Shown: positions 19,528 through 28,359, numbered from the stretch's first letter. The stretch is 64,000 nt of DNA from Mycobacterium sp. 852002-50816_SCH5313054-b (GCF_001667185.1 NZ_LZIC01000074.1:1-64000), one strand, 5' to 3'. Notes: generated by a model from the sequence alone, not told the origin. Translations and numbers: made by a program.

Positions 19528-21102
19528 ATGGCGGACTACGACGCGATCATCATCGGAGCGGGGCACAACGGCCTGGTCGCCGCGAACGTGCTGGCCAAGG
19601 GCGGCGCGAAAGTCCTTGTCCTGGAACGGGCTAACTTCCTCGGCGGAATGGCGGCCACCCGCGAACTCTTCGACGGGTACAAGCACAGCGTCGGCGCGTG
19701 GGCGGTGCTGATCTGGCGCCAGGAGATGACCGAACGGCTGGAGCTCACCAAGTGGGGCTTCGAGCTGATGGATCAGTGGACGTCCACGTGCACGTTCGGC
19801 GACGCCGCCGACACCCCGTTCGTGATGTACAACGACCTGGAACGCATGGCGCGCCACTTGCTCGACGACCACGGCGCCGACACCGCGGCGGCCCTCGGCG
19901 GCCTCTTCGCCCACATGGGCCGATTCGCACCGTATTTCGTCGACTCGGCCTTCGGGCCGCCGCCGGACATCATCGAGGTGATCGCCTCCCAGCCCACGCC
20001 GGAAGACCGCCACGATTTCGCCCAGATGTGGTACGGCAGCACGATGGACACGGTCCGGCGCTTCCTGGCGCCCGACCAGGCCCGCTGCATCCAGGGGTCG
20101 CTGGCGGCGATGTCCATCGACGCCTTCGACGGCGGCCCCTGGACCCCGGGCTCGAATGCGTCGACGCTCTACCACTACCTGATCGGCGGCGGCAACGTCG
20201 AATACATCATGCCCCGCGGCGGCATCGGCGCCCTGAGCGCCGCGCTGTGCCGCCGCGCCGAAGCGTTGGGCGCCGAGGTGCAGCTGAAGCAGCACGTGAA
20301 GCAGGTCGTGGTCACCGACGGGCGCGCCACCGGCGTCGAACTCCGCGACGGCACAACGATTTCGGCCGACGCCGTGCTCTCGTCGCTCGACCCCTACACC
20401 ACCTTTGTGAATCTGGCCGGCGCGCAGAACTTTCCGCCCGATTACATCCGCAAGGTCAAGGAAATCAACTTCAACCTCGGGTACATCCAGGCCCACCTGA
20501 CGATTGACCAGGCGCCGCAATGGATCGAGCGGCTGCAGCCCTACATGCACGACAACGGGAAATGGTGTCCCACCGTCGCTTACGCGCCGTCGCCGGAGTA
20601 CATCAGCGACGCGTGGGAGCAGTACCGCAAGGGCCAGCTCCCCGATGCCCCGCCCACGTATCTGTACATCCCCAGCATGGTCGATTCGTCGCTGGCGCCC
20701 GAAGGCAAGCACAGCGCAACGATTTTCACACCCTACTTTCCCACCGGCCTGGACGCCGACGAAAACCGAAGCTGGAAGGAGCAATACGCCGACACCTGCG
20801 TGCGCATCTTCGACACGTTCGCGCCCGGGTTCGCCGACTCGGTCACCAACCGCGTCGTGTTCTCCAACCGCTACTTCGGCAGCACCTTCAGCGCACACGC
20901 GGGCGACTACTCCCACGGCCTCCTGCAGCCCAACCAGCTGTGGACGGGCCGCGTCGTCGAGGGCGCCGACAAGTTCGCCACACCGGTCGACGGGCTCTTC
21001 CTGTGCGGCCAGTGCACCCACCCGGGCCCGGGCGTGACCGGCATCCCGGGGTGGAACGGTGCCGAGGCGGCCCTCAAGCACCTCAACGCGCGCGTCGCCT
21101 AG
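19528..21102 (+). CDS. Phytoene desaturase-like NAD(P)/FAD-dependent oxidoreductase
   Basis: A 524-residue flavoprotein of the CrtI/PYROXD2 type. The dinucleotide fold begins DAIIIGAGHNGLVAANVLA, followed by VLVLERANFLGGMAATRE. A C-terminal FAD motif, GLFLCGQCTHPGPGVTGIPGWNGAEAAL, closes the family signature. These enzymes desaturate or isomerise polyenes and other hydrophobic substrates; the actual substrate is unknown and no carotenoid genes are nearby. AAGGAG precedes ATG 19528. The divergent TetR and the palindrome at 19471 suggest substrate-induced expression. Confidence 0.87.
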   Translation: MADYDAIIIGAGHNGLVAANVLAKGGAKVLVLERANFLGGMAATRELFDGYKHSVGAWAVLIWRQEMTERLELTKWGFELMDQWTSTCTFGDAADTPFVMYNDLERMARHLLDDHGADTAAALGGLFAHMGRFAPYFVDSAFGPPPDIIEVIASQPTPEDRHDFAQMWYGSTMDTVRRFLAPDQARCIQGSLAAMSIDAFDGGPWTPGSNASTLYHYLIGGGNVEYIMPRGGIGALSAALCRRAEALGAEVQLKQHVKQVVVTDGRATGVELRDGTTISADAVLSSLDPYTTFVNLAGAQNFPPDYIRKVKEINFNLGYIQAHLTIDQAPQWIERLQPYMHDNGKWCPTVAYAPSPEYISDAWEQYRKGQLPDAPPTYLYIPSMVDSSLAPEGKHSATIFTPYFPTGLDADENRSWKEQYADTCVRIFDTFAPGFADSVTNRVVFSNRYFGSTFSAHAGDYSHGLLQPNQLWTGRVVEGADKFATPVDGLFLCGQCTHPGPGVTGIPGWNGAEAALKHLNARVA

Positions 21103-21126
21103 CCCCTAGGCAGAGCCCGGCGTTTT

Positions 21127-21144
21127 ATGTACCATTTGGTACAT
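21127..21144. promoter_or_regulatory. Palindromic operator overlapping the SRPBCC start codon
   Basis: ATGTACC (21127-21133) and GGTACAT (21138-21144) form perfect seven-base arms around ATTT. The right arm contains the first two bases of the ATG at 21143. A TetR gene lies in the same operon, so autoregulation by direct occlusion of the promoter or initiation region is likely. Confidence 0.65.
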
Positions 21145-21589
21145 GATCAATGAGGACAGTATCGAGATAGACGCGCCGCCCCAGCTCGTGTGGGACGTCT
21201 TCAGCGATGTCGAGCGCTGGCCCGACTGGACGGCGTCGGTGACGTCGCTGACCGGGCAGGACGGATCCGCCTTGGCCGTTGGTAGGCGGTTCGCGATCAA
21301 GCAGCCCGGCCTGCAGAAGCTGGTGTGGAAGGTCGCCGAGGTCGATCCCGGCACGTCCTGGACGTGGGTGTGCCGCTCCCCCGGCGTGCTGGTGACCGCC
21401 CGCCACTACGTCACCGCCCTGCCCGGCGGCCGGACCCTGGTGCGCCAGGAACTCGATCAACGCGGCGTCCTCGGCGCGCTCGTCGCGCGGTTGACGGTCA
21501 CGCGGACCAAGCGCTTCCTCGCCATGGAGGCCCAGGGCCTCAAGGCCCGGTCTGAGCAGCTCAGCCGGGCCAATGGCCCGCACGCCTGA
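21143..21589 (+). CDS. SRPBCC (polyketide cyclase/dehydrase-like) family protein
   Basis: A 148-residue START/Bet v 1-fold protein. The family start is visible in SIEIDAPPQLVWDVFSDVERWPDWTASVTS (residues 6-35), with SWTWVCRSPGVLVTARHYV and a C-terminal helix following. Such proteins bind hydrophobic ligands in a deep cavity; no catalytic residues can be assigned. It has no visible ribosome site, and a palindrome covers its start, so a leaderless or very short-leader transcript is possible. It overlaps the downstream TetR gene by 17 bases. Confidence 0.82.
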   Translation: MINEDSIEIDAPPQLVWDVFSDVERWPDWTASVTSLTGQDGSALAVGRRFAIKQPGLQKLVWKVAEVDPGTSWTWVCRSPGVLVTARHYVTALPGGRTLVRQELDQRGVLGALVARLTVTRTKRFLAMEAQGLKARSEQLSRANGPHA

Positions 21590-22151
21590 CACCGAGCGGC
21601 GCCGCGCACTTCTGGATGCGCTCTTCGATGAGTTCGCCGCGAACGGCATCGGCAACCGTTCGCTGCGCGACGTCGCCGCCGCGGTCGGCACGAGTCATCG
21701 GATGCTGTTGCACCACTTCGGTTCTCGGGAAGACCTGCTGATCGCGATCGTCGAGGAGGCCGAGCGCCGCCAGATGGCCCTCGTCCCAGGCTTGCCGGAG
21801 GATCCGGCCGACGGCTTCGCCGCGATGTGGGCCGACCTGCGGCGCCCCGAGCTGCGCCGGCTGGAGCGCCTCTTCTTCGAGTGCTATTCGCGCGCCGCCC
21901 AGGGCGAAAACCCGTTCACGCGAATGGTTCCCGGCGCCGTCGACGGCTGGCTGCGCGAGGTCGAGGCGGCCGCCGCCGGCGTTCCCCATGACGGCGCGAT
22001 GGCCAGGCTCGGGCTGGCCGTCACCCGCGGCCTGCTGCTGGATCTGGTGGCCACCGAAGACGAGGCCGGCGTGGACGCGGCCGCGGCCGCTTTCGCGCGG
22101 CTGCTACGCGGACACGGCCCGACGTTGTCGGGGCCTCAGTCGGTGGTGTAG
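21573..22151 (+). CDS. TetR family regulator of the SRPBCC operon
   Basis: A 192-residue TetR-type repressor with the HTH in FAANGIGNRSLRDVAAAVGTSHRMLLHHF (about residues 22-50). The recognition helix ends LLHHF, a variant seen in a TetR subset. The ligand domain is Arg-rich around PELRRLERLFFECYSRA. It overlaps the SRPBCC gene, so the two are co-expressed, and the palindrome at 21127-21144 is the obvious target. Its 3' end overlaps the convergent universal stress gene by 16 bases. Confidence 0.85.
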   Translation: MARTPDTERRRALLDALFDEFAANGIGNRSLRDVAAAVGTSHRMLLHHFGSREDLLIAIVEEAERRQMALVPGLPEDPADGFAAMWADLRRPELRRLERLFFECYSRAAQGENPFTRMVPGAVDGWLREVEAAAAGVPHDGAMARLGLAVTRGLLLDLVATEDEAGVDAAAAAFARLLRGHGPTLSGPQSVV

Positions 22152-22594
22152 ACGATCAGGACGTCGGTCTTGGCCCTGCGGGAGACTTCGGATGGGACCG
22201 ATCCCAGCAGCCGCCCGGCGACGCTGCTGAGCCCGACGTTGCCGACCACGAGCAGGTCGGCGGCGATCTCCTCGGCGAGCTGCACCAGCGCATTGATCGG
22301 GGCACCGACGACCGGCTTCTCCTCCACGTCCGTGGCCCCGGCTTGGTGCGCCCGCTCCCTGGCGTTCTGCAGGATCGCGTAGAAAGGGGCCTCGCCCACC
22401 GTCCGGTAGTCCTGACCGTGGTCGCTCCCCGGCGGGATGGCGTAGCGGCCCTTTTCCGAGGTGACGGGGGAATGCGCAGTCGCAACGATCAATTTCGCGC
22501 CGTGCTCCGCAGCGATCGCGGCTGCGCGGTCCACCGCACGCAGCGACGAATCCGAGCCATCGGTGCCGACCACCACGGTCTGATAGGCGCTCAT
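22136..22594 (-). CDS. Universal stress protein (UspA family)
   Basis: A 152-residue single-domain UspA protein. The first strand is TVVVGTDGSDSSLRAVDRA. The ATP-binding loop G-x2-G-x9-G(S/T) appears near the end as GNVGLSSVAGRLLGSVPSEVSRRA, so it is probably a nucleotide-binding member. Small Usps of this kind respond to hypoxia, stasis and cAMP in mycobacteria. GGGAGGGAA directly precedes ATG 22594, one of the stronger ribosome sites in the window. It is followed by no partner gene in the same direction. Confidence 0.9.
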   Translation of the reverse strand: MSAYQTVVVGTDGSDSSLRAVDRAAAIAAEHGAKLIVATAHSPVTSEKGRYAIPPGSDHGQDYRTVGEAPFYAILQNARERAHQAGATDVEEKPVVGAPINALVQLAEEIAADLLVVGNVGLSSVAGRLLGSVPSEVSRRAKTDVLIVYTTD

Positions 22595-22641
22595 TTCCCT
22601 CCCAGTGTAAGCCCGACGGCCGTAGGGAGCCCGAACTCGGG

Positions 22642-24192
22642 TTATGCCCGCCCGGCGGGGCTCGGTTCCTTTCGACCGCGTGCAGGCAGTACTCCGAAGA
22701 ACCGGTACTCCGCCGGCTTGACCCCACGCGTCGCCCGCCAGTACTGCCAGGTGTAGCCGCCCCACAGCACGGTGTTCTTGCCGTGCTCGTCCAGATACCA
22801 ACTGCTGCAGCCGCCGCTGTTCCACACCGAGTGCGACAGCTTCTCTTGGAGCTCGTCGTTGAACTTGTCCTGCGCCTCGCGGGTGGGCGCGAGCGCCTGC
22901 GCGCCCATCTTGTCGCAGGTCTTGATCGCGTCGGCGACGTAGTGGATCTGCGATTCGATCATGAACACCACGGAGTTGTGCCCCAGCCCGGTGTTGGGTC
23001 CCAGCAGGAAGAACAGGTTGGGCACGTCGGCGACGGTGATGCCGCGATGCGCGCCGATGCCCTCGCGGTTCCAGCGGTCGACCAGGTCCTCCCCGTGCCG
23101 ACCCTTGATCTGCACATAGGTGTAGGAGTCGGTGACGTGGAAGCCGGTGGCGTAGACGATCACGTCCGCCTTGTGTTCCCGGCCGTCGGCGGTGACGATC
23201 CCGTCGGGCGTGATGCGGCTGATGCCCTCGGTGATCAGTTGGGTCTTGGGGTCCGCGACCGCGCCATAATAGGTGGAGGAGTTCAGGATTCGCTTGCACC
23301 CGATGCGGTAGTGCGGCGTGAGTTTGCGCCGCAGCTCGCGGTCCTTGACCGAGCGGCGAATGTTGTATTTGCAGTACGCCTCGATGAACTTCAGCGCGTT
23401 CGGCCGCTTGGTCATGCCGTAGGCCAGCGCCTCCTGGGACCAGTAGATCCCCACGCGCGTCAACGCGCGCAGCCCTGGCACGTTCTCCATGGCCCGTCGC
23501 AGGGCCGGCGGCAGGTCCGGGTTGGAACGCGGCACCACCCACGGCGGGGTGCGTTGGTAGAGCTGCAGCTCGGCGACCTGCCCGACGATCTCGGGCACGA
23601 TCTGGATCGCGCTGGCGCCGGTGCCGATGATCGCCACGCGCTTGCCGGTCAGGTCGACGCTATGGTCCCACTCCGCGGAATGGAAAGCGGGACCGGTGAA
23701 TTCGTCGCGGCCCTCGATGTCGGGAAACGACGGGACGTGCAGCGCGCCGGCACCGGAGATCAGGAACTGGGCGACGTATTCGTGGCCGTCGGCGGTGAAC
23801 ACGTGCCACCGGTTCTCCTCGTCGTCCCAATGGCCGCGATCCACCAAAGAGTTGAACACGATGAAACGGCGCAGCCCGTATTTGTCGGTGACGCCCTGCA
23901 GGTAGTCCCAGATCTCGGGCTGATACGAGAACGGGTTCTTCCAGTCGGGCTTGGGCTCGAACGAAAAGGAGTACAGGTGTGACGGGATGTCGCAGGCGCA
24001 GCCGGGGTAGCTGTTATCCCGCCAGGTGCCCCCGATGTCGCCGGCCTTCTCCAGGATGACGAAGTCGACGCCCTGCTTTTGCAGTGCGATCGCCATGCCG
24101 AGACCGGAGAAGCCGGTCCCGATGATGAGGGCGCGGGTGTGCACCGGTTCGCGCGCCTGAGTCGGCTCGACGTATGTCATGGCATCGGTCAC
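22642..24192 (-). CDS. Baeyer-Villiger-type flavin monooxygenase (Rv3049c homologue)
   Basis: A 516-residue FAD/NADPH monooxygenase. The FAD fold is IIGTGFSGLGMAIAL near residue 24, the NADPH fold is VAIIGTGASAIQI, and the Baeyer-Villiger fingerprint F-x-G-x3-H-x3-W-D is exact in FTGPAFHSAEWD near residue 166. Relatives oxygenate ketones to esters and activate thioamide drugs such as ethionamide; the physiological substrate here is unknown. It lies downstream of, and in the same direction as, a TetR gene, with an inverted repeat between them (24223-24242). Confidence 0.9.
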   Translation of the reverse strand: MTDAMTYVEPTQAREPVHTRALIIGTGFSGLGMAIALQKQGVDFVILEKAGDIGGTWRDNSYPGCACDIPSHLYSFSFEPKPDWKNPFSYQPEIWDYLQGVTDKYGLRRFIVFNSLVDRGHWDDEENRWHVFTADGHEYVAQFLISGAGALHVPSFPDIEGRDEFTGPAFHSAEWDHSVDLTGKRVAIIGTGASAIQIVPEIVGQVAELQLYQRTPPWVVPRSNPDLPPALRRAMENVPGLRALTRVGIYWSQEALAYGMTKRPNALKFIEAYCKYNIRRSVKDRELRRKLTPHYRIGCKRILNSSTYYGAVADPKTQLITEGISRITPDGIVTADGREHKADVIVYATGFHVTDSYTYVQIKGRHGEDLVDRWNREGIGAHRGITVADVPNLFFLLGPNTGLGHNSVVFMIESQIHYVADAIKTCDKMGAQALAPTREAQDKFNDELQEKLSHSVWNSGGCSSWYLDEHGKNTVLWGGYTWQYWRATRGVKPAEYRFFGVLPARGRKEPSPAGRA

Positions 24193-24222
24193 GGTGGATC
24201 GGTCTTCCTGTTAGCTCCGCAA

Positions 24223-24242
24223 ATACCCAGTACCCAGGGTAT
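24223..24242. promoter_or_regulatory. Inverted repeat upstream of the monooxygenase
   Basis: ATACCC and GGGTAT form perfect six-base arms around an eight-base centre that itself contains a third TACCC, giving a repetitive site. It lies 30 bases before the monooxygenase start and 52 bases after the TetR stop. It is a candidate operator for that TetR protein. Confidence 0.45.
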
Positions 24243-24294
24243 CGGACGGGCCGAGTGTTATCGATGCCAGCGGCGATGTCAACGCCGCGGCAGG

Positions 24295-25038
24295 TCAGCT
24301 GGCTGCGGGCTTGCTGGGCACCACGCTGTGGATCGGCTGGTCAGGGTCCAGCGAGATGCCCAGCGCCTCGGCCGTGCCGACGAGGACCCCCATCATGATC
24401 GTCGTCAGGTGGGCGACGAATTGCTCGCGCGGCATGCGCCGCGGGCTGTCGGTGTCGGGGCCCAACCACCATTCGGTGGCCGAGGCGGCGGAGCCGAAGG
24501 CAGCGTGCCCGGCCAGCTCGATCGCCGCGTGGTCCAGCTCCATCTCGCGCAGCTCGTTGTCGAACATGTCGGCCACGGCCAGGGTGATGCCGCGGCCCTC
24601 TTCGAGGATCTGCGGGCTCGCCGCGGACCGGCCCTGAATGAAGACCCGCAGCACGTTGGGGTGCTTGTCGACGAGAACGACGTACTCCTCGACGGCGCGG
24701 TGGATCACCTCGCGCGCCGAGTCGGTCTTCAGGTCGATCGACGGGAAGATCGCCCCCCACAACATGTCGCGCAGGCGCTCCCCGATCGCCTGGAACAGGT
24801 CGGACTTGTCGTGGAAGTGCCGGTAGATCTTCGGCTTTGCGGTGCCGGCCTCCTCGGCGATCTCCCGCACGCTCAGATCGGGCCCCAGGCGGTCGATGGC
24901 GCGAAACGCGGCCTCGACGATTTCACCGCGCACCTTCTTGCGGTGTTCGCGCCACCGTTCGCTGCGCGCGTCGACCTTGACCCCCGGCTTGACGCTGGGG
25001 TGCGGCGGTCGGGGAATTCTCACCACATCAAGCACCAT
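24295..25038 (-). CDS. TetR family regulator (Rv3050c homologue)
   Basis: A 247-residue repressor with a long basic N-terminal tail (residues 1-36, rich in Arg, Lys and Pro). The HTH follows as AFRAIDRLGPDLSVREIAEEAGTAKPKIYRHF (about 43-75). The ligand domain is helical. Its length fits Rv3050c. It is transcribed towards the monooxygenase gene, 102 bases upstream of it, so local control of that gene is likely. The tail may add non-specific DNA contacts, an inference only. Confidence 0.87.
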   Translation of the reverse strand: MVLDVVRIPRPPHPSVKPGVKVDARSERWREHRKKVRGEIVEAAFRAIDRLGPDLSVREIAEEAGTAKPKIYRHFHDKSDLFQAIGERLRDMLWGAIFPSIDLKTDSAREVIHRAVEEYVVLVDKHPNVLRVFIQGRSAASPQILEEGRGITLAVADMFDNELREMELDHAAIELAGHAAFGSAASATEWWLGPDTDSPRRMPREQFVAHLTTIMMGVLVGTAEALGISLDPDQPIHSVVPSKPAAS

Positions 25039-25096
25039 ACCGCGCAGGACCGCTGACCTGGGCAGACTGGCGCCGCCGCGGCGGGCCCGGGCTTCG

Positions 25097-25154
25097 CCGA
25101 GCGTGCACTGGTGGCGAGAAACAGGCCCAAAATTCGCACTGGCTGCACGTTCGG
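25097..25154 (-). terminator. 58-bp stem-loop element after nrdE (copy B)
   Basis: CGCCGAGCGTGCA and TGCACGTTCGGCG pair over 13 positions with one mismatch when three flanking bases on each side are included. It begins 17 bases beyond the nrdE stop. It shares about 70 percent of positions, and its conserved ends, with copy A at 18711-18768, supporting a common terminator family. Confidence 0.6.
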
Positions 25155-25170
25155 CGAGATGCCATGCCGC

Positions 25171-27336
25171 CTACAGCATGCAGGAGACGCAGCCTTCGAC
25201 CTCGGTGCCTTCCAGAGCCATCTGCCGCAGGCGGATGTAGTACAGCGTCTTGATTCCCTTGCGCCAGGCGTAGATCTGCGCCTTGTTCACGTCGCGGGTG
25301 GTGGCGGTGTCCTTGAAGAACAGCGTCAGCGACAGCCCCTGGTCCACGTGCTGGGTGGCCGCTGCGTAGGTGTCGATGATCTTCTCGTAACCGATCTCGT
25401 AGGCGTCCTGGTAGTACTCCAGGTTGTCGTTGGTCATGTAGGGCGCCGGGTAGTAGACGCGCCCGATCTTGCCCTCCTTGCGGATCTCGACCTTCGACAC
25501 GATGGGGTGGATCGACGACGTCGAGTGGTTGATGTAGGAGATCGACCCGGTCGGCGGCACCGCCTGCAGGTTCTGGTTGTAGATGCCGTTCGCCTGGACC
25601 GACTCCTTCAGCCGCTTCCAATCGTCCTGCGTCGGGATGCGAATGTCCGCGTCCGCGAACAGTTGACGCACCTTGTCGGTCGCGGGCTCCCAGACCTGCT
25701 CGGTGTACTTGTCGAAGAACTCCCCCGAGGCGTACTTGGACTTCTCGAACCCCTTGAAGTGGGTGCCGCGTTCGATCGCGATGCGGTTCGAGGCCCGCAG
25801 GGCGTGATACAGCACCGTGTAGAAGTAGATGTTGGTGAAGTCGACGCCTTCGTCGGACCCGTAGAAGATCCCCTCACGCGCCAGGTAGCCGTGCAGGTTC
25901 ATCTGCCCAAGCCCGATCGCGTGGGACTCGTTGTTGCCCTGCTCGATTGAGGGCACCGACGTGATCTGGGTCTGGTCGCTCACCGCGGTCAGCGCGCGGA
26001 TGGCCACCTCGATCGTCTGGGCGAAGTCCGGCGAGTCCATCGCCTTGGCGATGTTGAGCGAACCGAGATTGCACGAAATGTCCTTGCCCACCTTGGCATA
26101 CGACAGGTCCTCGTTGAACAGCGACGGCGTGGACACCTGCAGGATCTCCGAGCACAGGTTCGAATGCGTGATCTTGCCCTCGATGGGATTGGCCCGGTTC
26201 ACCGTGTCCTCGTACATGATGTACGGATAACCGGACTCGAACTGCAGCTCCGCCAGCGTCTGGAAGAACTCCCGCGCCTTGATCTTGGTCTTGCGGATGC
26301 GCGCGTCGTCGACCATCTCGTAGTACTTCTCGGTCACCGAGATGTCGGCGAACGGCAGCCCGTAGACCCGTTCGACGTCGTACGGCGAGAACAGGTACAT
26401 GTCCTCGTTCTTCTTGGCCAGCTCGAAGGTGATGTCGGGGATCACCACGCCGAGGCTCAGCGTCTTGATCCGGATCTTCTCGTCGGCGTTCTCCCGCTTG
26501 GTGTCCAGGAAGCGGTAGATGTCGGGGTGATGCGCGTGCAGGTACACCGCGCCGGCGCCCTGCCGCGCCCCCAGCTGATTGGCGTAGGAGAACGAATCCT
26601 CGAGCAGCTTCATGATGGGGATGACGCCCGAGGACTGGTTCTCGATGTTCTTGATCGGCGCCCCGTGCTCGCGAATGTTGCTCAGCAGCAACGCGACTCC
26701 CCCGCCGCGCTTGGACAGCTGCAGGGCGGAGTTGATCGATCGCCCGATCGACTCCATGTTGTCCTCGATGCGCAGCAGAAAGCAGCTCACCGGCTCGCCG
26801 CGCTGCTTTTTGCCGGAGTTCAAAAACGTCGGGGTGGCCGGCTGGAACCGCCCGTCGATGATCTCGTCGACCAGCTTCTCGGCCAGGCCGGTGTCGCCGG
26901 ACGCCAGGGTCAGCGCGACCATGACGACCCGGTCCTCGAAGCGCTCCAGGTAGCGCTTCCCGTCGAACGTCTTCAGCGTGTAGGAGGTGTAGTACTTGAA
27001 CGCGCCGAGAAACGTCGGGAACCGGAACTTCTTGGCGTAGGCGCGATCCAGCAGCTCCTTGACGAAGTTGCGCGAGTACTGATCGAGAACCTCACGCTCG
27101 TAATAGTTCTCGCGGATCAGGTAGTCGAGCTTCTCGTCCTGATTGTGAAAGAAGACCGTGTTCTGGTTGACGTGCTCCAGGAAGTACTGACGCGCGGCGA
27201 GAACGTCCTTGTCGAACTGAATCCTGCCGTCCGCGTCGTACAGGTTCAGCATCGCGTTCAGCGCGTGGTAGTCCGTCTCCTCGGGCGACGCATGCGTGCC
27301 GGCGGCTACAGGCTCTGCAGTGACGGTTGGTGGCAC
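25171..27336 (-). CDS. nrdE: Class Ib ribonucleoside-diphosphate reductase large subunit NrdE
   Basis: The 721-residue catalytic subunit. Recognisable parts are the active-site cysteine in [12 protein letters not shown], the radical-site segment in [10 protein letters not shown] with Asn and Cys, [13 protein letters not shown], the tyrosine pair region in [12 protein letters not shown], and the C-terminal CVSCML whose two cysteines receive electrons from NrdH. Class Ib enzymes lack the N-terminal ATP-cone, consistent with the start here. GTG at 27336 has GGAAGGA six bases upstream and gives the expected [11 protein letters not shown]-terminus. It overlaps the nrdI 3' end by 31 bases. Confidence 0.97.
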   Translation of the reverse strand: MPPTVTAEPVAAGTHASPEETDYHALNAMLNLYDADGRIQFDKDVLAARQYFLEHVNQNTVFFHNQDEKLDYLIRENYYEREVLDQYSRNFVKELLDRAYAKKFRFPTFLGAFKYYTSYTLKTFDGKRYLERFEDRVVMVALTLASGDTGLAEKLVDEIIDGRFQPATPTFLNSGKKQRGEPVSCFLLRIEDNMESIGRSINSALQLSKRGGGVALLLSNIREHGAPIKNIENQSSGVIPIMKLLEDSFSYANQLGARQGAGAVYLHAHHPDIYRFLDTKRENADEKIRIKTLSLGVVIPDITFELAKKNEDMYLFSPYDVERVYGLPFADISVTEKYYEMVDDARIRKTKIKAREFFQTLAELQFESGYPYIMYEDTVNRANPIEGKITHSNLCSEILQVSTPSLFNEDLSYAKVGKDISCNLGSLNIAKAMDSPDFAQTIEVAIRALTAVSDQTQITSVPSIEQGNNESHAIGLGQMNLHGYLAREGIFYGSDEGVDFTNIYFYTVLYHALRASNRIAIERGTHFKGFEKSKYASGEFFDKYTEQVWEPATDKVRQLFADADIRIPTQDDWKRLKESVQANGIYNQNLQAVPPTGSISYINHSTSSIHPIVSKVEIRKEGKIGRVYYPAPYMTNDNLEYYQDAYEIGYEKIIDTYAAATQHVDQGLSLTLFFKDTATTRDVNKAQIYAWRKGIKTLYYIRLRQMALEGTEVEGCVSCML

Positions 27337-27815
27337 GTCTGTTCCTTCCAGAATTGGGCGAGACCGGCGCGGACGGCATCTACGTCGTCCGGGGTCCCCA
27401 TGAGTTCGAAGCGGTAGAGATAGGGAACGTCGCACTTGCGGGCGATGACGTTGCCCGCATAGGCGAATTCGGCCCCGAAGTTGTTGTTGCCCGCGGCGAT
27501 GACGCCGCGGATCAACGACCGGTTGTGCTCGTTGTTCAAAAAAGCGATGACCTGCTTGGGGACGTAGCCCCCGGCATCGAGGTCCGGTGTGGCCCGGCCG
27601 CCGCCGTAGGTCGGCAGGATCAGGACGTACGGCTCATCGACCTCGATGTGCCCGTGCAGCGGTATCCGCGTGGCGGGAACACCCAGCTTCTGCACGAAGC
27701 GGTGGGTGTTCTCCGACACAGAAGAGAAATAGACCAGTGGTGATCGCAAGCGCGGCGTAGCCGGGCGCAGCGGGTCGCCGCTCATCCAACCTAGGTTGCG
27801 CCCCGTGGCATCCAT
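27306..27815 (-). CDS. nrdI: NrdI flavodoxin-like maturation factor with N-terminal insertion
   Basis: A 169-residue FMN protein that supplies oxidant for assembling the NrdF manganese-tyrosyl cofactor. The flavodoxin core begins [19 protein letters not shown], and the FMN loops LILPTYGGG and [11 protein letters not shown] are present. ATG at 27815 gives MDATGR, the start expected from M. tuberculosis NrdI. Twenty codons (27738-27797) then separate MDATGR from LVYFSS, where M. tuberculosis, as I recall, has a single Ser. The insertion is in frame and the core is intact, so the protein is probably functional with a longer N-terminal tail. Confidence 0.9.
   Translation of the reverse strand: MDATGRNLGWMSGDPLRPATPRLRSPLVYFSSVSENTHRFVQKLGVPATRIPLHGHIEVDEPYVLILPTYGGGRATPDLDAGGYVPKQVIAFLNNEHNRSLIRGVIAAGNNNFGAEFAYAGNVIARKCDVPYLYRFELMGTPDDVDAVRAGLAQFWKEQTCHQPSLQSL
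27738..27797 (-). repeat. Repeat-like 60-bp in-frame insertion in nrdI
   Basis: Sixty bases absent from the M. tuberculosis gene as I remember it. They encode [20 protein letters not shown]. The GC-rich core (tcgcaagcgcggc, then gccgggcgcagcgggtcgc) is an imperfect inverted repeat and resembles short dispersed repeats of slow-growing mycobacteria. No second copy is visible in this window. Confidence 0.5.
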
Positions 27816-27856
27816 GGCACCGCAACCTTCCTTACCTGACGTCCGCCGCTCGATGC

Positions 27857-28096
27857 TCAGGCGCTGAGCGCCGACCCCGCGAGCGACTTGATGCGATCCG
27901 GCCGGAAGCCCGACCAGTGGTCGTTGCCCGCCACCACCACGGGGGCCTGCAGGTAACCGAGCGCCATCACGTAGTCCCGCGACTCCGCGTCCAGCGTGAT
28001 GTCCACCTTCTGGTAGGCGATGCCCTGCTTGTCCAGGGCCTTGAAGGTGGCGCTGCACTGCACGCATGCCGGCTTGGTGTACACGGTGATGGTCAT
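27857..28096 (-). CDS. nrdH: Glutaredoxin-like electron donor NrdH
   Basis: A 79-residue NrdH-redoxin, exactly the family length. The redox centre is C-V-Q-C in [16 protein letters not shown] (residues 7-22), and the C-terminal W-S-G-F-R-P-D motif, which contacts thioredoxin reductase, is present. It passes electrons from thioredoxin reductase to the NrdE C-terminal cysteines. AAAGGAG precedes ATG 28096. It is the first gene of nrdH-nrdI-nrdE, with a two-box NrdR-like site about 215 bases upstream. Confidence 0.96.
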   Translation of the reverse strand: MTITVYTKPACVQCSATFKALDKQGIAYQKVDITLDAESRDYVMALGYLQAPVVVAGNDHWSGFRPDRIKSLAGSALSA

Positions 28097-28311
28097 GGAT
28101 GCCGCTCCTTTGCGGAAGGTGGGGACGTGGTACGGACTGGCAACTACCGGGGTAATACGTCTTCGCTGTGTTCAGCGGCCCGTCAGGGCCCCGAATTCCC
28201 GTCCTGCGGCCGTCCACGTCGGAGCAGCTTGCTTCGACATCTTCGAGCCGATTCGGGGAGGTCCCCCAAGCCCGGCCAGCCTGGGGATCCTGGGATCTGC
28301 CGGTGCTCGAA

Positions 28312-28359
28312 ACACTACACCTAGTGGCCGACAAGTTGTCCAGATACAAGATGTTCTGA
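28312..28359 (-). promoter_or_regulatory. Two-box NrdR-like operator upstream of nrdHIE
   Basis: Box 1 is acactacacctagtgg (28312-28327), containing CACTA/TAGTG arms. Box 2 is atacaagatgttctga (28344-28359). The boxes start 32 bases apart, exactly as upstream of nrdF2. Conserved bases also run through the spacer (cgacaag in both). This links the two separated ribonucleotide reductase operons to one repressor. Confidence 0.65.

Noticed and set aside
27306..27815. nrdI as a pseudogene because of its insertion
   Set aside because: The reading frame is intact through the flavodoxin core and the start matches the expected MDATGR; only the N-terminal tail is longer.
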